Origin: Methanoregula sp.
GTDB lineage: Archaea; Halobacteriota; Methanomicrobia; Methanomicrobiales; Methanospirillaceae
Direction: 5' to 3'
DNA: 9,557 bases
Assembly: GCF_002835825.1 (NCBI RefSeq)
Contig: NZ_PIZH01000039.1
Span: 1 to 9,557 of the forward strand
This document shows positions 1 through 5,340 of the stretch, piece by piece. A program made the position numbers and the translations under genes. A model generated the notes under the pieces. It saw only the letters and a program-made list of their open reading frames with translations, was not told the origin of the DNA and did not search any database. Position 1 is the first letter of the stretch. Each line of letters starts with the position of its first letter.

Positions 1-86
1 TTATGTTTTTTTTTTTATGTATACTCTACTCCCGAGGACTCCCCGTTCTTCTTCGTCTGCAGCGTCAGGCGGGTATAAGAGACAAG
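1..86. other. Probable Illumina Nextera adapter read-through (not genomic)
   Basis: Bases 53-86 match the Nextera read-1 adapter with a few errors. TCGTCGGCAGCGTC is present as tcgtctgcagcgtc (one mismatch), and the 19-bp Tn5 mosaic end follows at 67-86 with three mismatches and one inserted a, including an intact gtataagagaca. To the left, 45-52 could be an 8-base index, 17-44 loosely resembles the P5 oligo (cccgagg near its centre), and 5-16 is a T run, as expected when a read runs past the end of the flow-cell oligo. Read on the minus strand the order is mosaic end, primer, index, P5, poly-A, which is what adapter read-through looks like. The junction with genomic sequence is at about 86/87. 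Any reading frame through this stretch is artificial. Confidence 0.88.
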
Positions 87-199
87 AAAAAGACCGGGCA
101 GCGGCGTTTATCGATTACAGCGTCTCTTCGGAGGGCGCCTCGGTACTGGCCCGGTACGGGTTCATACCGAGCGGGCGCCAGACCGGATACGACTATTGA
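87..199 (+). CDS. modA: Molybdate ABC transporter substrate-binding protein, C-terminal end only
   Basis: About 36 codons remain, ending at TGA 197-199. The readable residues include AAAFIDYSVSSEGASVLARY followed by GFIPSG. This is the typical end of ModA/WtpA periplasmic binding proteins, where a helix of the form FIDYxxSxEGxxVL is followed by a YGFxP turn. In the intact protein this domain would sit outside the membrane and bind molybdate or tungstate for delivery to the permease encoded next. The truncation is an assembly edge next to adapter sequence, so it says nothing about whether the gene is broken in the organism. Residues in this frame before about base 87 come from the adapter. The identification rests on the short C-terminal motif and on the modBC context. 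WtpA or a sulfate/thiosulfate-type binding protein remains possible. Confidence 0.72.
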
Positions 200-219
200 C
201 CAGTACTGTCAGGATTTGT

Positions 220-1041
220 ATGACACCAACCATAGAACGGATCTGCATGAGGGGAAACCTGAGGCTCCGCATTTTCACCGGTATCCTCATCGGGATTGCG
301 ATCCTCTTCATCGGGATACCGCTTGCTGCCCTTCTGATTCGGGTGACCCCGGAAACTCTGCTCGCCTCATTGCAGAACCCGGTCGTAATCGATGCACTTT
401 GCCTGAGTCTTCTCACGGCGGGTATCAGTACCATTATCGTGATTGGTTTTGGCACTCCTGTCGCTTACATCAATGCCCGCTGCCACTACCCGGGAAAGAA
501 AATCATCGATACGATAACCGACATTCCTGTCGTTCTCCCCCCGGCCGTTGCCGGTCTTGCGCTGCTGATGGCATTCGGACGACGGGGATTAGTCGGGCAG
601 TATCTCGACATCCTGGGGATCGAGATCGCGTTTACCACCATTGCGGTCATCATGGCACAGATCTTCATTGCTTCACCGTTTTACATCCGCCAGGCACGGA
701 CGAGTTTTGCCTTAGTTAACCGGACCTACGAACATGCAGCAAGGACACTTGGTGCCAGCCCGATCAGGACGTTCTTTACGATCACGGTACCGCTGGCTTT
801 TACCGGAATTCTCTCCGGGGCGGTATTGAGCTTCGCACGGGCGTTGGGAGAATTCGGCGCAACCATCATGTTTGCCGGGAATCTTCAGGGAAAAACCCAG
901 ACAATGCCGCTTGCTATCTACGGTGCATTCCAGGGAGACGTGGACTCATCGCTCGCACTTGCAGTTATCCTTGTAATAATTTCGTTTGTTGTTATCAGCA
1001 TCGTAAAAATCCTGGCTGAAAAAGAGGAGACCGGCACATGA
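220..1041 (+). CDS. modB: Molybdate ABC transporter permease
   Basis: A 273-residue inner-membrane permease of the BPD_transp_1 family, the usual ModB/CysT-like size. Hydrophobic stretches lie near residues 17-41, 57-85, 101-119, 135-152, 188-206 and 245-265, so about six membrane helices. The EAA loop that docks the ATPase is at about 171-190 (EHAARTLGAS then IRTFFTITVP), and a conserved ALGEFGATIMFAGN segment follows at 208-221. The TIMFAG...TQTMPLAIY pattern is closer to ModB than to WtpB, hence the symbol. ATG 220 was chosen because AGGAT lies a few bases upstream. TTG 196, which overlaps the modA stop, and ATG 247 are possible alternatives and change only the first residues. The gene overlaps modC by ATGA. 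The substrate is probably molybdate, with tungstate possible. Confidence 0.9.
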   Translation: MTPTIERICMRGNLRLRIFTGILIGIAILFIGIPLAALLIRVTPETLLASLQNPVVIDALCLSLLTAGISTIIVIGFGTPVAYINARCHYPGKKIIDTITDIPVVLPPAVAGLALLMAFGRRGLVGQYLDILGIEIAFTTIAVIMAQIFIASPFYIRQARTSFALVNRTYEHAARTLGASPIRTFFTITVPLAFTGILSGAVLSFARALGEFGATIMFAGNLQGKTQTMPLAIYGAFQGDVDSSLALAVILVIISFVVISIVKILAEKEETGT

Positions 1042-1763
1042 TAGATATCCGTGTCAAAAAAGCGCTCCGGGATTTTACGCTGGATGTGGATATCCATATG
1101 GGAGAGTGCGGGACGCTGGTCCTGCTGGGAGAGAACGGCGCCGGGAAATCAACGGTCCTCAACCTGGTTGCGGGTCTCATGACACCGGATACCGGGGAAA
1201 TCCGGATTGGCAATGAGACATTCATTGATACTTCGGTCCGAACCTGCATTCCCGCAGAGTCACGCGGTATTGGGTACGTCTTCCAGGACTATGCCCTCTT
1301 CCCCCATCTGACCGTGCACGATAATATCGCCTATGGCATGCGGGCCCGCCATCTGCCCGGGGATATCACTGCTGACCGGGTGAGGGACCTTGCCGGCAGG
1401 CTTGGTCTGCGGGAGGTTTTGCAGCAACCCGCAGGTACTATTTCGGGAGGCCAGTCCCAGCGGGTTGCCCTTGCTCGTGCTCTTGCCGTAAAGCCAAAAA
1501 TCCTGCTTCTCGATGAGCCGTTCAGTGCTCTGGATGTGCAGACAAGGGTGTTGATGCGGCGGGAACTCCGTGAGGTCCTGTCTTTTGAAGGGATCCCTGC
1601 GATTCTTGTAACCCATGATATCCGTGATGCGTTTGAGATTGGTTGTTGCATTGGCCTTATGGAGAGAGGGAAAATGGTAATGTATGGTGAACAGCGCACC
1701 GTTTTCCAAAAAGGCCTGCATCCGTTCATTGACCAGTTTTTCTCCGGGGCCCCTTCATTATGA
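1038..1763 (+). CDS. modC: Molybdate ABC transporter ATP-binding protein
   Basis: A 241-residue ABC ATPase that powers the ModB channel from the cytoplasmic side. Every nucleotide-binding motif is visible: Walker A GENGAGKST at 31-39, Q-loop Gln83 (VFQDYALFP), signature ISGGQSQRVALARAL from 135, Walker B ILLLDEP at 155-161, D-loop SALD at 163-166 and switch His193 (VTHD). The protein ends soon after the nucleotide-binding domain and lacks the C-terminal TOBE/Mop molybdate-binding domain of the longer ModC proteins of about 350 residues. It is therefore a short form with no visible substrate-inhibition domain. The ATG overlaps the modB stop as ATGA, and a strong GAGGAG ribosome-binding site lies at 1024-1029, 8 bases upstream. 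Family assignment is certain; the molybdate substrate is inferred from modA/modB. Confidence 0.9.
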   Translation: MIDIRVKKALRDFTLDVDIHMGECGTLVLLGENGAGKSTVLNLVAGLMTPDTGEIRIGNETFIDTSVRTCIPAESRGIGYVFQDYALFPHLTVHDNIAYGMRARHLPGDITADRVRDLAGRLGLREVLQQPAGTISGGQSQRVALARALAVKPKILLLDEPFSALDVQTRVLMRRELREVLSFEGIPAILVTHDIRDAFEIGCCIGLMERGKMVMYGEQRTVFQKGLHPFIDQFFSGAPSL

Positions 1764-2674
1764 TCTCGGTTCTTTACGTTGACGACAATCCTGCCCTGCT
1801 GGAAGTGGGGAAGCTGTACCTGGAGCGGACAGGCAGGTTCCGGGTGGATACGCGGGGATCGGCAGCTGAGGCGCTGGACGTCCTTAAGACCAGCCCTTAT
1901 GATGTGGTCCTCTCCGATTACCAGATGGAAGAGATGGATGGCATCATGTTCCTCAAGGAAGTTCGGAGAGCGTGGCCTGATCTCCCGTTCATCATCTTCA
2001 CGAGCAAAAGGAGAGAAGAGATCGTGATCGAGGCGCTCAACTGCGGTGCGGACCATTACCTCCAGAAAGGCGGCGAGCCCAAATCGCAGTTCGCCGAGAT
2101 GGTCCATATCCTGTCACGGGCAGTGGAACGAAAACGGGCCAACGATACCATCCTGCACCTGAACCGGCTGTACGCGGTCCTCTCGCGGACCAACCGGGCC
2201 GTGATCCGTATCCGCGACCGGCAGCAGCTTGTCGAAGAAGCGTGCCGGATTGCAGTCAATGAAGGGAAGTTCCTGATGGCCTGGATTGGGCTTGTCGACC
2301 CAGCAACGCACGAAGTCCGGCCGGTCGCTGCCTGCGGGTACGAGGACGGGTACCTGAGCACGCTCTCTGTGAGCATCGACAATGTACCCAAGGGTATGGG
2401 CCTGACCGGTACATCGATACGGGAAAAGAGGCCGCTTATCAGCAACGATATCTCCTCCGATCCGCGGATGGCCGGGTATCAGGCCGAAGCTGCCCGCCGG
2501 GGATACCGTTCATCGGCCTCCCTCCCGCTGATCTGTAATGGCGAAGCGATCGGGGCCATGAGATTCTATTCTTCCGAGAAAAAATTTTTCAATGAGCGCG
2601 AGATGCAGCTGCTTGACGAACTTGTGGCCGACATATGTTTTGCTCTTGAGTTGATCGACCGGAAGGAAAGGTAA
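1760..2674 (+). CDS. Response regulator with receiver and GAF domains
   Basis: A 304-residue cytoplasmic signalling protein. The receiver (REC) domain covers about residues 2-122, with acidic pocket Asp8/Asp9, phosphoacceptor Asp53 (VVLSDYQM), switch Thr81/Ser82 (IIFTS) and Lys103. A helical linker, probably a short coiled coil, covers about 115-145. A GAF-type sensor domain follows at about 150-300, with typical stretches MAWIGLVDP, RPLISNDISSDP and ASLPLICNGEAIGAMRFYSS. There is no histidine kinase, HTH or cyclase domain, so the output is unknown; it may act by protein contact. REC-GAF/PAS proteins with the SKRREEIVIEALNCGADHYL style are abundant in Methanoregula and relatives. The ATG overlaps the modC stop (ATGA) and has no clear ribosome-binding site, so translation is probably coupled to modC. 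No cognate kinase is in the window. Confidence 0.9.
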   Translation: MISVLYVDDNPALLEVGKLYLERTGRFRVDTRGSAAEALDVLKTSPYDVVLSDYQMEEMDGIMFLKEVRRAWPDLPFIIFTSKRREEIVIEALNCGADHYLQKGGEPKSQFAEMVHILSRAVERKRANDTILHLNRLYAVLSRTNRAVIRIRDRQQLVEEACRIAVNEGKFLMAWIGLVDPATHEVRPVAACGYEDGYLSTLSVSIDNVPKGMGLTGTSIREKRPLISNDISSDPRMAGYQAEAARRGYRSSASLPLICNGEAIGAMRFYSSEKKFFNEREMQLLDELVADICFALELIDRKER

Positions 2675-2743
2675 GGCGTCCGGATCCGGGAAAAATAGGA
2701 CCGGGTCCCTCACTGCTTTCGTAACTCCGCCCAGTCCCAATGA

Positions 2744-2750
2744 TTAAATA
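2744..2750 (+). promoter_or_regulatory. TATA-like box of the reductase/TetR/ABC operon
   Basis: TTAAATA lies in a relatively A+T-rich patch of the otherwise G+C-rich intergenic stretch 2675-2764. Archaeal transcription normally starts about 25 bases downstream of the TATA centre. That puts the start at about 2770-2776, inside the palindrome at 2768-2781, and gives a leader of about 25 bases before ATG 2798. The intergenic stretch also holds a 10-base palindrome CCGGATCCGG at 2680-2689 followed by AAAAATA, which could belong to the end of the upstream operon but is not a convincing terminator. Confidence 0.55.
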
Positions 2751-2767
2751 CCATCGCCATCAAATTG

Positions 2768-2781
2768 ACTGACCAGTCAGT
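2768..2781. promoter_or_regulatory. Probable TetR-family operator palindrome
   Basis: The sequence ACTGAC-CA-GTCAGT has perfect 6-base arms around a 2-base centre. TetR-family repressors bind as dimers to inverted repeats of this type, and TGAC...GTCA arms are common among them. Its position over the expected transcription start, just after the TATA-like box, would let a bound repressor block the polymerase. A TetR gene is the second gene of the operon this site precedes, so autoregulation is the simplest reading. The link between this protein and this site is inferred from position and symmetry only. Confidence 0.68.
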
Positions 2782-2787
2782 TTACGT

Positions 2788-2791
2788 GGTG
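2788..2791 (+). promoter_or_regulatory. Ribosome-binding site that sets the reductase start
   Basis: GGTG (within GTGGTG) matches the archaeal anti-Shine-Dalgarno complement GGAGGTGATC and lies 6 bases before ATG 2798. It supports ATG 2798 over an in-frame TTG at 2765, which would put the operator palindrome and this site inside the coding region. Confidence 0.6.
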
Positions 2792-2797
2792 TTTCCG

Positions 2798-4036
2798 ATG
2801 TTGTACCGTAACGTCCCCAAAACCGGCGACAAGCTCTCTGCGCTCGGCTTCGGCTGCATGCGCCTCCCCTCAAAGGGCCGGAGTGTCGATGAGGAGCGAG
2901 CCATCCGCCAGATCCGGCACGCGATCGACCAGGGTGTCAATTATTTCGACACCGCCCCCATCTACCATCTCGGCAAAAGCGAGCAGGTGCTCGCAAAGGC
3001 GCTTGCCGGAGGGTACCGGGAAAGGGTCCGGATTGCGACCAAGCTCCCGCACTGGGAGGTCTTCGAACGCGAGGACATGGACCGGATCTTACAAGGCCAG
3101 CTCGCGATCTTCGAAACCGATCACATCGATTATTATCTTCTCCACAGCCTCACCGGGAAAAGTTTTCGGATCATGAAGAACCTCGGCGTCCTTGAATTCC
3201 TTGACGCTGCAAAAAAGGACGGCCGCATAACCTATGCAGGCTTCTCGTTCCACGGGAGCCTCGAGGATTTCACCATGATCGTGGACGCGTACGAGTGGGA
3301 CTTCTGCCAGATCCAGTACAATTACCTTGATGAGAAGATCCAGGCCGGGATCGAGGGGCTGAAGTATGCTGCAGCAAAAGGACTCGCGGTCATGATCATG
3401 GAGCCGCTGCGGGGCGGCAATCTTGCCGGCCGGATTCCCGGGAGCGTTGAGAAGATCTGGGCCGAATCTCCCGTGAAGCGCTCGCCTGCCGAGTGGGGCC
3501 TGCGCTGGGTCTGGGATCACCCGGAGGTCACGGTCGTCCTCTCTGGGATGAACGACGAGGTCCATATCGATGAGAATATCCGGGTTGCGGGCGAGGCAGC
3601 CCCCGGCTCGCTCAGCAACGAAGAGTGGGCGCTGATCGGCAGGGTGCGGGACGAGTACCGCCGGCTCATGAAGGTCGGGTGCACGGGCTGCGGGTACTGT
3701 ATGCCCTGCCCGGCCGGTGTCGACATCCCCGGCGTCTTTTCGAGTTATAATGCACATGCCCTCTTCCCGCACGACCCGGCAGGGAAGTTCCAGTACATCG
3801 GGCGCCATGGCGGCCTCATGGGAGAGAAGACTGCGGCCGGGCTCTGCCGGCAGTGCGGTAAATGCGAAAAGGCCTGCCCGCAACATCTCCCGATCCCGGC
3901 GCTGATGAAGGAGGTCTCGCGCGAGATGGAAGGGATGATGGGTATTGCGGTCCCTGTCATGAAGGGAGGGCTCTGGTGTATCAACCGGGCAAAGCGGGTG
4001 AAGCGTGCGATCCTGGGTGAGAAGTCTCATGCGTGA
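2798..4036 (+). CDS. Aldo/keto reductase with C-terminal 4Fe-4S ferredoxin-like domain
   Basis: A 412-residue soluble oxidoreductase. The N-terminal two-thirds (about 1-285) is an aldo/keto reductase barrel that starts with the family's usual MLYRxVPKTG and LGFGCMRLP. The catalytic tetrad is visible as Asp51, Tyr56, Lys82 and His116 (YFDTAPIY, TKLP, LLHS). The tail carries two four-cysteine groups: Cys295, 298, 301, 304 (CTGCGYCMPCP) and Cys350, 353, 356, 360 (CRQCGKCEKACP). These probably bind [4Fe-4S] clusters, so electrons could come from ferredoxin as well as from NAD(P)H. Such fusions are frequent in methanogens and clostridia, and their substrates are mostly unknown. ATG 2798 was chosen for its ribosome-binding site and because family members begin there; TTG 2765 is rejected. 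It is the first gene of a putatively TetR-controlled operon and overlaps the next gene by 8 bp. Confidence 0.93.
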   Translation: MLYRNVPKTGDKLSALGFGCMRLPSKGRSVDEERAIRQIRHAIDQGVNYFDTAPIYHLGKSEQVLAKALAGGYRERVRIATKLPHWEVFEREDMDRILQGQLAIFETDHIDYYLLHSLTGKSFRIMKNLGVLEFLDAAKKDGRITYAGFSFHGSLEDFTMIVDAYEWDFCQIQYNYLDEKIQAGIEGLKYAAAKGLAVMIMEPLRGGNLAGRIPGSVEKIWAESPVKRSPAEWGLRWVWDHPEVTVVLSGMNDEVHIDENIRVAGEAAPGSLSNEEWALIGRVRDEYRRLMKVGCTGCGYCMPCPAGVDIPGVFSSYNAHALFPHDPAGKFQYIGRHGGLMGEKTAAGLCRQCGKCEKACPQHLPIPALMKEVSREMEGMMGIAVPVMKGGLWCINRAKRVKRAILGEKSHA

Positions 4037-4613
4037 ACCGTCACCGGACAAACAGGAAGCGATCCTGGAGACGGCGCTCCGGCTCTTCACCGAGCGGGGC
4101 TTTGCCGGCACGCCGACATCGCTCATATCGAAGGAAGCCGGTGTTGCCACCGGGACGCTCTTTTTCTATTTCAAGACCAAGGAGGATCTCATCGACACGC
4201 TCTACCGCCGGGTGAAGAGCGAGGCTGCACAGGAGATGGGCCGGGGTCTTGATGCGGAGAAGACGGCAAAGGCAAAACTTCGCCGTCTCGGGCGCAATGC
4301 CGTCGGCTGGGGCCTTGAGAATCCCGCGAAACTGAAGTTCATGGAGCAGTTCGCCCACTCCCCGTTCGTCTCCACGAGCGCCCACGAGGAGGGTATGAGC
4401 CACTTCGCCTTCCTTGAAGACCTTGTCCTCCAGGGGATTCGCGATGGCGAGATCCGCGATGTCGAACCGTCCGGGCTCTTCTGCATGATGGCATCGGCCC
4501 TTGCAGGGCTGATTGCGCATGCACTGTCAACGAACGATGAGGAGGAGCGCAGAACGATCATTGAGAACGGCCTCGATTTCATCTGGTTCGGCATGAAGGC
4601 AGAAGGAGTATAA
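4029..4613 (+). CDS. TetR/AcrR-family transcriptional repressor
   Basis: A 194-residue DNA-binding protein of ordinary TetR length. The N-terminal HTH domain covers about residues 8-55: a helix AILETALRLFTERGF, the recognition region SLISKEAGVATGTLFFYF, then KTKEDLIDTLY. This is the classic TetR_N pattern, in which YF followed by K.K..L marks the end of the domain. Residues 60-194 form the helical ligand-binding and dimerisation part and are not family-specific. The start is ATG 4029, 8 bases inside the end of the reductase gene, with GGTGAG at 4016-4021 as a good ribosome-binding site; the in-frame upstream codon at 4005 is rejected. It probably binds the palindrome at 2768-2781 and controls its own operon. 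The inducer is unknown but may be a substrate of the neighbouring reductase or exporter. Confidence 0.93.
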   Translation: MREPSPDKQEAILETALRLFTERGFAGTPTSLISKEAGVATGTLFFYFKTKEDLIDTLYRRVKSEAAQEMGRGLDAEKTAKAKLRRLGRNAVGWGLENPAKLKFMEQFAHSPFVSTSAHEEGMSHFAFLEDLVLQGIRDGEIRDVEPSGLFCMMASALAGLIAHALSTNDEEERRTIIENGLDFIWFGMKAEGV

Positions 4614-4614
4614 C

Positions 4615-5340
4615 ATGACAGTTGTTCTGGAAGCACGGGAATTATCCAAAACCTATGGCGAAGTACAGGCAGTGGACCGCGTGACGCTCTCGGTGAATGA
4701 GGGAGCGCTCTTCGGCCTGCTGGGTCCGAACGGCTCGGGCAAGACCACGATGATCAAGATGCTGACCGGGCAGACCCGGCCGACCGGGGGAACGGCCCGG
4801 GTTCTCGGCGTGGATGTGACCGCGGACCCGGTTGGAGTCAGAGCCCGCGTCGGGATCATCCCCGAGCAGGAGACCCCGCCCAGCTTCCTCTCCGCAATGG
4901 AGTACCTCCGGTTCGTTGCCGCGGTCCGGAAGATCCCCGACATTGAAACAAAGGCGGACTGGTGGTTCGACTTCCTCGACTTTGCCGACAAGAAGAACGT
5001 GCTCTGCAAGGACCTGTCCCGGGGCACACGACAGAAGCTGATGTTCACCCAGGCCTTCATCCACGAGCCGGCGCTCGCCCTTATTGATGAGCCGCTTATC
5101 AACTTCGATCCGATCATGCAGGACCTGGTGAAGGAGTACCTTGCAGGATATGTGAAGAAGGGAAAGACGATCTTCATCTCCACGCACATCCTCGAAGTAG
5201 CAGAGGAGATCTGCTCGGAATTTGCCATTCTTCATAAGGGAAAGCTCCTCCACACCGGCACTGTTGCCGAACTGACCGGCAGGGGCGACCACCTGCCCTC
5301 CTTCTTCCTCTCGCTCGTCCGGAAGGATCGCCATGTTTGA
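4615..5340 (+). CDS. ABC-2 type exporter, ATP-binding protein
   Basis: A 241-residue ABC ATPase of the drug/Na+/lipid exporter (CcmA/NatA-like) class. Walker A is GPNGSGKTT at 37-45, Q-loop Gln85 (IIPEQETPP), Walker B LALIDEP at 154-160 and switch His191 (FISTHILEVAEE). The signature is LSRGTRQKL at 134-142, with Arg in place of the second residue of the usual LSGGQ. The D-loop reads NFDP instead of SALD, as in several ABC-2 ATPases. It starts 1 base after the TetR stop, with AGGAG at 4604-4608 as ribosome-binding site, and overlaps the next gene by 8 bp. It must energise the membrane protein encoded downstream. The transported substrate cannot be told from sequence; efflux of a toxic metabolite would fit the TetR control, but that is a guess. 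Confidence 0.92.
   Translation: MTVVLEARELSKTYGEVQAVDRVTLSVNEGALFGLLGPNGSGKTTMIKMLTGQTRPTGGTARVLGVDVTADPVGVRARVGIIPEQETPPSFLSAMEYLRFVAAVRKIPDIETKADWWFDFLDFADKKNVLCKDLSRGTRQKLMFTQAFIHEPALALIDEPLINFDPIMQDLVKEYLAGYVKKGKTIFISTHILEVAEEICSEFAILHKGKLLHTGTVAELTGRGDHLPSFFLSLVRKDRHV

Noticed and set aside
67..86. A transposon end (Tn5-like mosaic end) as evidence of a mobile element
   Set aside because: The match continues into the synthetic read-1 primer and P5-like sequence, so it comes from library preparation and not from a natural insertion.
3..719. 238-codon plus-strand frame covering the start of the window
   Set aside because: It begins in adapter sequence, runs through modA/modB in another frame, and its protein is rich in Arg, His and Pro without any domain pattern.
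1331..2107. 258-codon minus-strand frame opposite modC and the response regulator
   Set aside because: Both plus-strand genes have intact family motifs; this frame shows none and spans their junction.
2698..2708. GGACC-G-GGTCC palindrome downstream of the response regulator
   Set aside because: A one-base centre cannot form a hairpin loop, and there is no T run or other context to support an operator.
2765..2797. Upstream TTG start for the aldo/keto reductase
   Set aside because: It lacks a ribosome-binding site, overlaps the operator palindrome and expected transcription start, and adds 11 residues that the family does not have.
3089..4150. 353-codon minus-strand frame opposite the aldo/keto reductase
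   Set aside because: It is an antisense shadow of a G+C-rich gene; the plus-strand product has complete AKR and Fe-S motifs, while this one has no motif or ribosome-binding site.
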